A stretch of 64,000 nucleotides of DNA from Cryptomeria japonica (taxonomy: Eukaryota; Streptophyta; Pinopsida; Cupressales; Cupressaceae). This document shows, in pieces, positions 47,338 to 59,317 of this stretch. Within the stretch, counting starts at the first letter, position 1, and each line of letters starts with the position of its first letter. Location of the stretch: assembly GCF_030272615.1 (NCBI RefSeq), contig NC_081411.1:153811971-153875970 (forward strand). Direction: 5' to 3'. A program made the position numbers and the translations under genes. The notes beneath the pieces were generated by a model. That model did not search any database. It worked only from the letters and a program-made list of their open reading frames with translations, and had not been told where the DNA came from.

Positions 47338-47680
47338 GTGCAGCTACGAGAAAACTTACAGCATCTAAAAATGCATCTACATGAAAAACTAAGTGTCAAA
47401 AAGGGGACACTTTATTCATCTTTCCCCTCCTCATTGGATTTAAATTCTTCAAATTTAGCCGAGATGGATTTCATCTGAGCTTCATCTTTTTGTACAGATT
47501 AAGAGAGGTCTTTGATTTGCTTGCGGATGACTTGGATATTTGCAAAGATGTTGTAGAGAACATGTTTGTTAGGCCCATGATCAGTATTCATCATCAGAAT
47601 AACAAGATGGAGATCCGAAATCAAACAGGACTGAGTGAAAAACTTGATTGAAAAAGACTCATGAAGGGAAAAACATCAAA

Positions 47681-48262
47681 ACTGGCAGGTCGGGGTTTAA
47701 AATCTGACCTGCTAGTCGTAAAGGCAAAATAATGGCATGTTGGGTTTTAAACCCCAACATGCTAGTATAAAGGAAAAATAAATCACTGACAGGTCGGGGT
47801 TTAAAACCTGACGTGTCAGTGATGGTTGAACTGACTAGCATGTCAAGTTTTAAACCCCAACATGCTAGTTGGAAGAACTAGCAAAGGCTTGACATGTCAG
47901 GGTTTGAAACCCGACGTGTCAGTTTAAACAAAATTGACTGGCAGGTCGGGTTTCAAACCTCGACCTATCAGTTGCAAGTGTAAAGATAAAAGCTCGCATG
48001 TCGGGGTTTAAAACCCAACATGCGACTTGAGGAAACTTCATCCTCACATGTCGGGTTTCAAACCCCAACATGTGAATTGTGGGAATGAACATTGGTTGAC
48101 TTGCATGGCGGAGTTCAAAACTCGACATGTCAACAAAACCAAACTGCAAGTCAGACTTTAAAGTTCAACCTACTAGTCAAGCAAACTGGCACATCGGACT
48201 TTAAAGTCTGATGTGCTGACTAAGGCAAAATGACACGTCAGAATTTAAAACCCGACCTGTCA
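47681..48262. repeat. Array of twelve palindromes with a TTTAAA/TTTCAAA core
   Basis: Twelve imperfect palindromes of 28-40 bp, about every 50 bp: starts near 47681, 47735, 47784, 47834, 47890, 47937, 47994, 48044, 48095, 48144, 48189 and 48231. The centre is GGGTTTAAAACCC or GGGTTTCAAACCC. The arms differ between units (for example CAGGTCG/TGACCTG, GCATGTTGGG/CCCAACATGC, CACATCGGAC/GTCTGATGTG) yet usually still pair. Spacers of about 15-25 bp are AT-rich and unrelated. It lies between gag and the 3' LTR of the Gypsy element, where pol would be. Confidence 0.9.
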
Positions 48263-48647
48263 GTAAAAACAAAGCAAACTAAAAAACTTAAAAACAACTA
48301 AGAAGAAAAATAAAACAAAAAAAAAATGATTAATCAACAAGGTCGATTAGCCTCTTCCGGAGCTCGTGAGGTATGAAACAGACAAGTTTCGTAGGGTTGC
48401 CTCATGATTTAGGTCGCACTGAAATTGAGGACAACAATTGTCTTTGATTGGGGAACAAGCTACACCACTTGAAGCTTGTAGAATCCAAAACTCTGAGTGC
48501 CTGTATCCATTGGGCCATAGATTCAGGCGACAAAGACATAGATGACAAGAAGGATGATATGACTAAAAACAAGACTCAAGCTTTTGCAACTACACTTATT
48601 GAAAAGAAAACTAACCTAACCTAAACTGACTAACAATTGAAACCTTC

Positions 48648-49364
48648 CTAAATGAAACCATTCACGAGATTTCCAAAATAGCTACCTTTCTTCAGCAGCT
48701 TGCAATGCCTTGCATGATCATAAGCAACTTTGCATTGATGGAGCACAAAAAAGGTTACTAGAACTTGATGCAACATTTCTTGGAAAAGATGAACAGATCC
48801 ACCTTCCTCTTGGGATGAATCAGATGTGTTGCTGCCCCAAAGTGGAGTTTTGAAACCAGACCACTCTTTCTTAGTTGAATATACTTTTTTGGCTTCTTTC
48901 TCAAGTATATCCTCAAGATCATGTACAAGTGGGACCTCTGACTTTCCATTAGCCTCCAACCAAGAAAGATGTTTGATTGGACATCCTCTTGATCATACAA
49001 AGACTGAATCCTTCTTACTAGCTGCAACTTGAACAACTAGTTTTTGAACCATAACAATTTCATGTTGAACGGAATGATCTTTTTCATGTGATTTAGATGA
49101 AAACATGATTGCATTGTATTCCTTAGTAGGTTGTTCACAAACTTCTAATTGGAGAGAATCATCAACAAGACTTGAACAGAACTCTTCTATAGTGCTCATG
49201 AAAGGATCTTCATCAAGTTCTAGGGTAGGTCTCTTATGCAAGATACATCCAGCTTCATGACCTTGGAGCATGAAATAATTAATTTCAACTTGATTGGGAT
49301 CTTCATGCATATTCACCTTCTCACATCTCATGATGTGATTTTCCTCCTCCATGGTACCTGGCAT
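48648..49364 (-). pseudogene. Degraded coding-like segments downstream of gag
   Basis: Two open stretches in different frames (MPGTMEEENHIMRCEKVNM... and MEANGKSEVPLVHDLEDIL...) follow gag. They are acidic and Ser-rich, without a recognised domain. They may be a Gag C-terminal extension broken by frameshifts, or chance frames. Confidence 0.3.
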
Positions 49365-49406
49365 GGTCTTTTATTTTTGTTCAATAGCTTTCTGGAACTA
49401 CATAAA

Positions 49407-50342
49407 CTAGATTTGAGAGTTGCCAGCTATATCTACTTCCTCTTCTTGGAATAGACCATCAAAATCACTTTGTTCAGATTCAGAGTCCTCCACTGCTGCA
49501 TTTGTTGATGGTGTCTCAAGTGCAAGCCCTTCTGGTTGCAAAGTAAGCTTTTCTTGATTTCTAGCTACATAACTAGGAGCAGTATTTGGATATGGCCTCC
49601 TAGGAATGTCTTCATAAGGGGAAGAAAATACACCTTGAGCTATTTTCTTTTTGAGGACAAGCAACTCATTAGCCAACCTCTGCACCATGGTATCTGCTCT
49701 CTTGGTAGACCATGATCCCAAAGAAGAGTTTTCTTTAGACCCATTTGGCTCTATATTTATCTTACCCACAAGGATAAGATCATCTTCAACCTCAACTCCT
49801 AAGGTTTGTGCAGCTGCAAGGTCTCTTGGAACTACTCTTCTCAACAAGAAACTCACCTCAAGTGACTGAGCATTGATGAAGAAGCACTTCAAATTTGCAG
49901 CGGTAGGCTAAGAAGTAACATGAATGCGGTTATGCCGCTTGTTGAATTTAACAACAAATTCCTGCATGGGCTCTTGTGTTTCCTTCTTCATTTGATTCAA
50001 TTGCACCAAGAGTGCATTCTCATCTTCAGCAGGTTTGAATCTTGCCTCAAACCTTGTTTTGAGAGTAGCCCAATTGGTGATAGAGTAATCAGGCAAATGG
50101 TAAAACCAATCAGCAGCTACACCTTGTAAGGTTTCAATGAATAACCTTACAGATACATCTTCATGTTCAACACCAAGAACACCACATGCAATATAAAAAG
50201 CAATGATGTGCTCATCAAGATGTTGAGCACTATCTCCCAAACATTTGGGAAAATTTTTCCACAAACCATCAGGAAGAACATGTAAGGGTAGAGTCAAGTT
50301 CAATGGACCAAAAGCATTCTCCCAAGGACCTTGCGCAACCAT
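49407..50342 (-). pseudogene. Gypsy gag (Retrotrans_gag domain) with one in-frame stop
   Basis: Starts MVAQGPWENAFGPLNLTLPL at 50342. The Retrotrans_gag core is clear: LFIETLQGVAADWFYHLPDY, WATLKTRFEARFKP and MQEFVVKFNKRHNRI. A TAG near 49908 interrupts the conserved stretch; the same frame continues with NLKCFFINAQSLEVSFLLRR and DLAAAQTLGVEVEDDLI, so it is one gene of about 311 codons broken by one mutation. The C-terminal 90 residues are acidic. No zinc knuckle is present before the stop at 49407. It was the structural Gag protein of a Gypsy element and lies about 130 bp from the PBS. Confidence 0.85.
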
Positions 50343-50453
50343 TTTACATTTTCTTGGTGAAAGTTTGATAATTTATAAGGAAAGGAATTACAATGAATAG
50401 GATATTGATATACTTCAACCAAAAGCATGAGGCTTTTGGATGTGTATCATATT

Positions 50454-50470
50454 CCTAGCAGAGTCGCCAA
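50454..50470 (-). other. Probable Gypsy primer binding site
   Basis: Minus-strand TTGGCGACTCTGCTAGG lies 5 nt after the LTR end. It resembles the TGGCGACTC-type PBS seen in some plant Gypsy elements; I do not assign the tRNA. Confidence 0.6.
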
Positions 50471-50475
50471 AAAAT

Positions 50476-51404
50476 TGTTGGGTGAATATTTTGTCAATAA
50501 CATACCAATGACAAAATATATAATTCACACACAGCTATGTTGAGAAATTAATCTCTCCTCTCAACAAGGGGAGGTTCCCTTTGAAATTTCTTCTCTAATT
50601 AACAAGAAACTAAAATTCGTGGGTAAGTTTCGTGCATATAACTCTCTTTTTTTAGAGTTTATGTATTCTCCCTCCATTTTGTTACAATTCTCTATCACTT
50701 TTGATACTTAAAGAAATGATCAAACTAAACTTACAATCAAGAAGCACAAAGTCTTTCTTGAATGTAATTCTAACTAAGCTAATGATTACAAATGATAAGA
50801 AATTTAACTTGCAGCTCAAAGTCTTCAAGTATAATTTCTCAATACCTTAAAACTACAAGTAATAGCAGAAATACAAAGCCTACCACTAATCACTTAACAT
50901 CAGAAAATTTCCCAAATATATTGTTAGCTCAAAGTCTGCTCAACACACTTGGAAATATCTTTCAATAACATAGACAATTTTGCCACAAAATTCTAATATA
51001 TATAAGAACGATTGTGAGAACTAAACATAGGATTAATTCCAATCACAACCACAATCTTATACTTCACTCAAAGTTGAGGTTTAATGGATTGCTTTCTTAT
51101 ATTACTTTGAATCCAATTTTACATCCAAAAAGCTCAAAGTCTTAGTTGGCACAAAAATTCGACAGATTTTTGCTAAGCACATTAAAGATTTAGATTTACA
51201 AATGATGCTCCTCTATATATAAGAGAGAAAAGGAGAAAAAGGTGGGCACAATTGACTAATTCAACTGCACAGTCCCACTTGACTACAACTATAGCATAAA
51301 GGGAACCTCCCCTTTCTGAGAGGAGAGATTAATTTCTCAACATAGTTGTGTGTGAATTATATATTTTGTCATTGGTACGCTATTGACAAAATATTCACCC
51401 AACA
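50476..51404 (-). mobile_element. LTR with 107-bp terminal inverted repeats
   Basis: 929 bp, TGTTGGGTGAATATTTTGTC...ATATTCACCCAACA. The first 107 bp (50476-50582) and last 107 bp (51298-51404) are inverted copies with only about five differences, far longer than the usual 2-6 bp LTR ends. It adjoins the PBS and gag, so it acts as a 5' LTR. The central 631 bp match 46707-47337. The left flank is the PBS; the right flank is Gypsy element B. Confidence 0.8.
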
Positions 51405-52012
51405 ATCTTGATACCTTAATATGACCGTTGAAGGTCAGTCTAAATTATGAAATACCTTGGGAACCCTATATAAGAGCATCCATCCTAATTCATTTTCATC
51501 CCACTATATCCTAAGAATCCATAAACTATTCATTATCATTCAAGAACTTCCTAGAGAAATTATTCTTTACATCTGAGCATTATGGAGAAACAAGTTGCAA
51601 CAATCTTCATACAAGTGGTTTTTTCATGATTGAGAATTTTATACCTTGCCATGTCATGTTATTGCATCAATATTTGTGTCTTATTCAAAGTGCATTGCAT
51701 CATCACCATCATCAACAACATCAAGATTGAGGTATAATATTGTGAATCCAACATTTTACTTCAGATCTTTCATTTATATCTATTTCATTAAGGGTTAATT
51801 TCAAACTCATGGTTTGACTAAGGTAAACCCTTATCAACCCAACAACATTTTTATTCTCTTGTGTGTGCAAGTGAAAAGTTATGAAGAGAAGGAACATAGA
51901 TCCAGAAAATACATACTAGGAGAAATTGGACCAAATTTTGAAAAACTAAAAAACCATAGACATTAACAATCGACAAATAGTGTTTGACACTATTCTGACA
52001 AAATTTTAGGAG
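51405..52012 (+). mobile_element. Gypsy-like LTR end and leader, element B (left part)
   Basis: Co-linear with 32640-33370 of element A, including ACCCTATATAAGAG near 51470 and TTATCAACCCAACA near 51834. It is interrupted at 52013 by the 2890-bp element and resumes at 54908. Confidence 0.7.
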
Positions 52013-53576
52013 TGTGAGAATTTGCCTATAGCAACCCAAGATCTAGAGGCCAAATGAATAGCACATAAACAAGAGAGAACAAAATAGACAAGAATAAACT
52101 GTATTCTCATCAAGATGCAAAATACTCAACTAGATTGGATTGGATTGGATAACAATGTAAATGAACCTGCTTATAAAAGGCAAGCCTATGACAGCACACA
52201 ATAATGACATGTGGCTCAATGGGGTACAAGGGTAGGTAGGGGTAGGTATGAGAAATAATAGAATATTCTACTAAAGGTCGATCACCCACCGAAGGCGGAA
52301 TGTGATAACAAGATAACACCACAAAAGGTAGAATTTCTCCTACAACGATCTCCCCTAGATGTGCAATTCCCCAAGTGCCTCATGTGAAAACTACAATGAA
52401 TGCATTATCCTAAGTCAACTTAAGTAAATTGTAATTATGAGACATAATTTACACCAACACCCCCCTTAAGTGCAACTTAGGGGAACGTACACTGAAGCTA
52501 ACAATGTAAGATGGGTCCTAACTATGAGGCTATGTTGGGTACCCATGTACAAATGTAATGCAATCTCTCACAAACAAAGAAAGAGAAAAAAACCCAATAG
52601 GAAAAAAATCCCCCCCAAAAGAGAGATGAAAGCACACAATGCTCTCAATGAAGAATGAGAAGAACAAAACCTCATGTGAGGAAAAACTCCCCACATAAGA
52701 GAGAAGAAGAGAGACCATGAAGCCCTAGAATCTCCTGCAAAGATGGTCCAATGATGTTGACCAAAATTCCTCCCCATTAAGAAGAAATAGAGTCAATGTT
52801 GCACCAAGAATGTCAAAGTGTGACAAAACCATGTACCAATGTCGTTGAAGAACGATCGATGATTCACTCACTATAACAAAACGAAGATCAGACATGGAGA
52901 CACCTACTTTAAGCATCTGTTGGATACTAATCAATGACAAATTGGTACAATCTAAGTCTCACTGGATCCATACACAAATGTGTACAATCCAAGTCTCAAT
53001 TGGAGCCATGCACCAAGTCTCATAAGATATTTCCTAATCTACGGAGTACAAGAGGATTACATCAAATATGTCATCAATGGCAAAGTACAAAGAGGTGTGG
53101 CACTTTATATTAGTGTGTTACAACATAGCTCATGCAAGAGAACACAACATGATGATGCAAATATGGAAACATGAAGATGACGCCACCAGAAAGATGCCCT
53201 GTAGAATACTGCAGATGAAGATGCCTCCAAAAGATATGTCGCCTAGAAAAATGTAGGAGCAAACTGACCCCCCCCTCCCCCCCTTGGCTATCGATTGGAG
53301 AACGTTGAGAACATGTATGAAGGTGGACAAAAAAAAATGTGTTCCCAATTTTTCTTATTACATGAAAATTTTGTTTTTGAAAAACTTAAAGTAAAAGTTA
53401 AAAAAAAACATTTATTTAATGCCCATAAAAAAAACTTTATTGAAAACATAATAAAGAAAAAAAAAAAATTATTATTTGACAAAAAAAACTATTAAAAAAG
53501 GAAAAAACACTGATTTTTTTTTTAATTTTAGGGATTAAATATTAATATTTATAAAGGAAAAAAATTTATTAAATAA

Positions 53577-53580
<4 letters not shown>

Positions 53581-53650
<70 letters not shown>
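53581..53650. repeat. (AT)n microsatellite
   Basis: About 35 uninterrupted AT dinucleotides inside the short LTR element, within a 500-bp block of A/T homopolymers. Confidence 0.98.
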
Positions 53651-53652
<2 letters not shown>

Positions 53653-53811
53653 CTTTATTAAAACTCTTAATAAAATTTTATTTAATAACAAATTTTTATT
53701 TAATTAAAAAAACTTATTAAAAAAATATTTAATAAAATGCATTAAAAAATTTTAATTAAAAAAAACTTTTAAAAATTAGAAAAGGGTCTTGCCCACCCCC
53801 TGAGCCGCAAG

Positions 53812-53918
53812 CTCCTACGATAGCAGGAGTACCCTACTGATGCAAGGATCCTACAGCTGCAGGATCACCCTACTGACGTAGGGCTCCTACGTTCGTAGGA
53901 GTACCCTACGTACGTAGG
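53812..53918. repeat. Cluster of five adjacent palindromes
   Basis: CTCCTACGATAGCAGGAG (53812-53829), ATCCTACAGCTGCAGGAT (53848-53865), CCCTACTGACGTAGGG (53868-53883), CTCCTACGTTCGTAGGAG (53884-53901) and CCTACGTACGTAGG (53905-53918). All share a CCTAC half-site and its complement with variable centres. The cluster is GC-rich and sits in an extremely AT-rich context inside the short LTR element. Confidence 0.9.
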
Positions 53919-54907
53919 ATATTCCTGCGTAATTTATTTTCTATTTTTTTCAAAAACAAAAACTTTTAAAAAACAATAAGCCCCCCAATATTTATAAAAA
54001 ACTTCCATTTTTTTTATTTTTTTTAAATTTTTTTTAAAAATATGATAAAACAAAATATTTTAAGAAAACAAACCTATATGCGAATCTGTACACCGGCTGA
54101 GGGGGGGACTTTTTTTCAACTCAAAGTGCTAAAGGTTGATTTCGACAAACTGATAGTTAATTTTGACATTTTTGGACCTTCTGAGCGCGATGGCGATGTA
54201 TGATTTTGCCAAAAATGCTCCAAAATTGCATATCGCTCCCAAGACAAGTCACCACCCTCCACCTTCAAATGACTCTAGATTTGGATGAAACAAAAGGCGA
54301 TTCTAACTTTCTCAAACCTCCTCAATCCAATGGTGACCTTAGATTTAACCCAACAAACTCTAATATTAACCTACAATAGAAAGCTTCAAAATATAAAACC
54401 CCAAATTGCATCAAATTTATCTCAAATTACTATCCATGGCACCCTATAGGCTCGGATACCATGTGAGAATTGGTCTATAGAAACCCAAGATCTAGAGGCC
54501 AAATGAATATCACATAAATAAGAGAGAACAAAATAGACAAGAATAAACTATATTCTCATCAAGATGCAAAATACCCAACTAGATTGGATTGGATTACAAT
54601 GTAAATGAACCTACTTACAAAGACAAGGCTATGAGAGCACACAATCGTGATATGTGGCTCAATGAGATAGAAGGGTAGGAAGGGGTAGGTAGGAGAAATA
54701 ATAGAATATTCCACTAAAGGTGAATCGCCCACCAAAGGTGGAATGTGATAACAGGATAACACCACAAAAGGTGGAATTTCTCTTACAATCATCTTCCCTA
54801 GATGTGCAATTCTCTAAGTGCCTCATGTGTAAACTACAATGAATGCATTATCCTAATTCAACTTAAGTAAAGTGTAATTATGAGATATAATTTAGACCAA
54901 CAAGGAG

Positions 54908-55330
54908 GATATTCTGAGTGACATTTTGATCTTGAAACTGTTTTTGACATCCAAAACTAACACCTTCAGGACAAGGTCGCCTAGCCCCATAGTCTGACAA
55001 TTCTGAGCTTAAATTTTCGACACATGTTCCTCTTTGTTTCCTACTTTTAGATCTGTGCTCATGTCTGCATGCCTATTTTGAAAATCTTTGTTTGAATGTT
55101 AATTACTCTCGATTTTGCATCATTAGCCCTAGTTCTCACATCATTTATAATATCAAGTTCAATTCAACTAAACAAGGAGAATAGTCAATAGCACTCAGAT
55201 CTTTCTGATAGATTTCAAGTTGGGCCTACTGAAATAGATCATCTCTCTAATGTATTGATGTGGTAAATGTGTTTGATTCCTAATTTACATATTTGAACTA
55301 GTAGATTTCATTTAAACCACACCAAACACA
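54908..55330 (+). mobile_element. Gypsy-like leader, element B (right part)
   Basis: Continues 52012 after removal of the insertion. It matches 33370-33690 and 41275-41330 of element A (GCCTAGCCCCATAGTCTGAC, TTTTGCATCATTAGC, CATTTAAACCACACCAAACA). No coding motif follows. Confidence 0.7.
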
Positions 55331-57974
55331 GATGAATTTTTAGAAAGGATTCAAGAGATTTCACATATTCCTCATTTTTTAATGAAAAAATATATTCAAT
55401 TGACATTAGCAAGTCATTATGAAAAAACACTTTCTTCTTATGAATATTAAAAAACTAAAAAATGATTCTTGAATTCTATAATTTTCACCTAACAAATATT
55501 ATTTTATTTCAAAAGTATTATCTCATAAACTCCATTTGAAATATGAAAGATTATATTCACACTACAATGAGAGTCTCCATATAATTCCCTTGAATCTTCA
55601 CTTGAGGTTCATCTAAAACTCTTTTTCAAGATTTTTATTGCCACTTTTAAGGCCTCTTATCCAGTAGCTTTCACTTACCCATCTACCCAACTTTTAAAAT
55701 TGACATGCAACCCAAATTATTTTCTAGAATTACACATTCTAAAAACCATCTTTCCACACTCACAAACTCAACACTGCAATCATTTACAAATTATCATAAA
55801 AATACTAATATAAAACATGATGATCATCATTATGAGTTGAATATTCCTCTGAATGCTAGATCATGATGAGTCAACAATGTTAATGGAAAAAAAAAATGGG
55901 AAATTTCTAACTTGAAGAGTTGAACTAAATTGGATATCCCAAAATAGTCTTTGAGGTTGCTTCAAACTCGACTTTGGGAACCCCAAGCTTTTGAAATCTA
56001 TGCAAAGCATAGGCTAATAGTTTTTCGTGGAGATTCCTTAGCATCACCCTTGAAGTTAACAAACTTTTTAAAATAAATTTAATTAATGAAAAGGATCTAA
56101 TAAAACAGAAAGCTTATAGCTCATAAACTCCTACAATTCTAAAATTATAGTATATTCTTTAGTACAATTTTAATATTTAATTATTATTTATTTTTTACAT
56201 ACATGACTTTCAAATTGTGTATAGTTTTTCAAATTTGAAAGACGTCTCACATAGATTTTTAAAAATGAATTTTATATTTCTTACCAAGTTAAATTGTTTG
56301 GAACTTTATCTTTTAATGATTGTAAAAAAATCTATTAAAAAATTAGTAATGATTATATAATTAACAAAATAATAAAATTCTACAACACATCTATTTATGT
56401 TTCCTTTATTTATATTCAATTTTTGATGAAAAATATAATTTTTCTCTCGTAAATAAGATAACCAAACTAATGCCTATTTCAAAAAATTCAGTAATGTCAA
56501 TTTGAAATATTTGATTTTTGAAGCATAAATTTAAAACAAAAAACATAAATTATATTGATTTTATTTTCTACAACTTTTTTTTTTAAAATGAGACTTCTGA
56601 AATCCATTCATTACTACTTAAGATTGTTATTTGCCCACGATGATCTTGCACTTCCCCATAACTATCCTCAATTTATAAGAGATGAAACTAAGGTATAGAT
56701 AACAGTCACAATTAGATAACTCCCAAAGATTAGTGAATCATGATCAATTCAATTTATTAAGACCTATGCTAATTGCTATCCTATTTTCAAAGTGCCCAAT
56801 TTAAGTATCCCCATAAAACATTCTTATAAACCATGGCATAATCTATCATATCCATATCAATTGATATCAAAGCTTTAAGTGTAATCTTTGGATACAACCC
56901 AAATATATCAATAGAATTTTTTTTAAATATCACTTCAAACATTTCACTTTACTATCATGCATCTTCTTTTGATCACTAATTTAGGCATCCCATTTTCACA
57001 TCTAGAAACTACATTTGACAATTGTATCTATCCTTTTGGTGCATCTTCTTCATTCTGATAGGTTTATCCACACAATTATATTGGTTAAAATTTAGCAAAA
57101 GAGTTTTGAATCATCTTTCTATTAGATAAATCAAATCTTTCAACTTTAAGCCATCACACAAGATTTCAAACTAGAAGACTACATAAATAACTTATTCATT
57201 TTTTAAAAATTAAAAAACTCAAAATTACATTCTAACATAAACTATTTTTAAAATAAAAAATATATTAGTTACTTCAAATACCTTTCATTATTACAAACCC
57301 TAGATTTAAAACCTACTTCATATTTTCTTCCTTTATAATAGGTTCATCTATTAACCTTAGGCCCAATCTTTCCCATAACATTCTTTCATGATATTAGTGA
57401 GTAGTGGATGGCCTTGTGCTTTCTTTTTCATCCCCCCCTTCCAATATTGTGATATCATCCATGCAAAAATATTATCCATTACTATGAAAAAAATATAATA
57501 TATTTTACTAAATGTTATATATAAAATGTAATTGTATTAGTGTAAATTCTATCATAAAGTGAGAGAATGCAAGCAAGAGTGCCAAAATGTTATAAATATA
57601 AAAGAATAAAAATAAAAAATCTTTTAGAGAGTTAGGAGAAGCTTTTAAAGTAGTAATTTTGCTTCAAGTCTAACTTGTCATTAAAAATATTTTTCACCTT
57701 ACTTAATTTTTATTTTGTAAAATATTAGAATGAAGATTTTTATTTTAAATTGGTGATGTGCAAGATTCAAATTCATCCCATTTGTTTCTTATGGATCCAA
57801 ATAATGATAGAAATCATCTTAAAACTTCTTGAAAATAATAAATACTCAATAATTGAACATCCCCATACCAAACATGAGTTTTCTCTATTTTAAATAGTTG
57901 TTATATATATACATACTTACACGTATATGTATGTTTGTATGTATGTGTATGTATCTACATACATACATACATAC

Positions 57975-58025
<51 letters not shown>

Positions 58026-59100
58026 TTTGTAAACAAAATTAGATTACCATTTAAATGAATTCATTTTTAAAATTTTATTTGTATAAAAATACTAGGAAAA
58101 AAAACACCAATTAAAAACTATCTATATTCCTAATATTAAATAAAAAATAATACTTATATTACTAAGGAAAACTAAATATAACAAGAGTTAAATTTAATAC
58201 AATCATACGAATGAACAATTGCCAATAAAACATGGGTTCAAAAATTTGAAGTATGTAATATAGAAATCAGCCTCTTTTATCAATTATTTAAAATACAAGA
58301 TAGATTGTTTTCAAATATTTAAGGAGATTGTTGTTTATATTGACTTTCACCTATTTATATTTAGTTATATTATTTATTTTGTGAAGTTTTTTTAGTGTGT
58401 TTTTTTTTATTTATTTAATCAATTGAAATATGTTATTTATCATTTTTTATCTTTTTTCTTGCTTTTTTCATATTGATGATACATTATTAAATGTAATTTG
58501 AAATGTTAATAATAAATATAATTACATTGTTAAAATCCAAAAGTACTTTTTTCTAATACTTCAAATTCATTCACGTTAAAATCATGTTACTATTTCAATA
58601 GAATTAAATTTCAATTTTCAACATTGTACCATATTAAATATCATATATATTACTGTTCAACATCTCTACCCAATTTATAACTCCCACCAAAAATATTTAT
58701 CAAAAATCGAAAAATATATATATTTCAATCTTCAAACTTGTAAGAATGAACTCCAATTTGTACACTTGCAACTCAACATTCGGTATCATTAGATGCTCTA
58801 TAGCTCATAACAGAGATTCTTGCATCTATAGTTGAAAAGAACGGTAGATCGATTAGTCCAAATAATGTTATAACACTTCATCCTGGAGAGCTTATTCCTT
58901 AATAATTTCTTTCCAGTAAATGAGACCTGCTGTCATACAATACCTTAACAATAAAACAATTTTCCTGCCTGCTATAGTAGGCTCAATTACATAGCTATTT
59001 TAAATCACAAATCAGAGGGGGAAATTTCAAACAAAGCTTGCAGAATTTAATTTAAAACCGAATACCCATATAATCAATCTTTTAAACAAGTAGATAAATT
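55331..59100. other. AT-rich intergenic DNA downstream of the LRX gene
   Basis: About 3.7 kb with very dense stops and long A/T runs. Only the microsatellite at 57900-58026 stands out. The last 200-300 bp before 59318 would hold the LRX 3' UTR. Confidence 0.6.
57900..58026. repeat. Compound microsatellite (ATGT/ACAT, then ATATAC)
   Basis: Diverged TATATACATAC and GTATGT words lead into perfect (CATA)n and then (ATATAC)n runs. Immediately flanked by AT-rich unique DNA. Confidence 0.95.
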
Positions 59101-59317
59101 CTGATAGATTATAAAGATCAATTTGGCCTAAAGGACATAATAGGTCATCCCATCTTCATCATCTCATAAGAATAAAATTGCACCCATCTATTCATGGAAA
59201 AGATGACCAACTTGAAAGAAAAGCAATGCCCATTCAAGGAAGCAGACAGGATACCTTAACACCTGAAAAGACAGGCAATATGCTGGCTGAGGAGGAGCCT
59301 TGAATAAAACCAAGAGT

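Larger units (their letters stand above)
47338..50475 (-). mobile_element. Internal region of a Gypsy-type element with gag only
   Basis: On minus: a PBS-like CTCTGCTAGG block next to the LTR, gag (50342-49407), degraded open segments (49364-48648) and a palindrome array (48262-47681). No protease, RT or integrase is visible, so it is internally deleted or non-autonomous. Confidence 0.75.
52013..54902 (-). mobile_element. Short non-coding LTR retrotransposon (2890 bp)
   Basis: Minus orientation: 5' LTR 54902-54462 (441 bp), PBS-like TGGTATCCGAGCC (54461-54449), about 2.0 kb interior, polypurine tract (CTTAAGGGGGG, about 52460-52470) and 3' LTR 52459-52013 (447 bp). LTRs begin TGTTGGT and end ATTCTCACA. 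Perfect TSD AGGAG (52008-52012 and 54903-54907). Removing the element rejoins Gypsy leader B in register with leader A. The interior has no gag or pol frame; it holds an AT microsatellite, poly-A/T-rich DNA and a palindrome cluster. Confidence 0.93.

Noticed and set aside
47681-48262. CRISPR-like regular array
   Set aside because: Units are palindromes with variable arms in plant retrotransposon DNA, not identical direct repeats with unique spacers.
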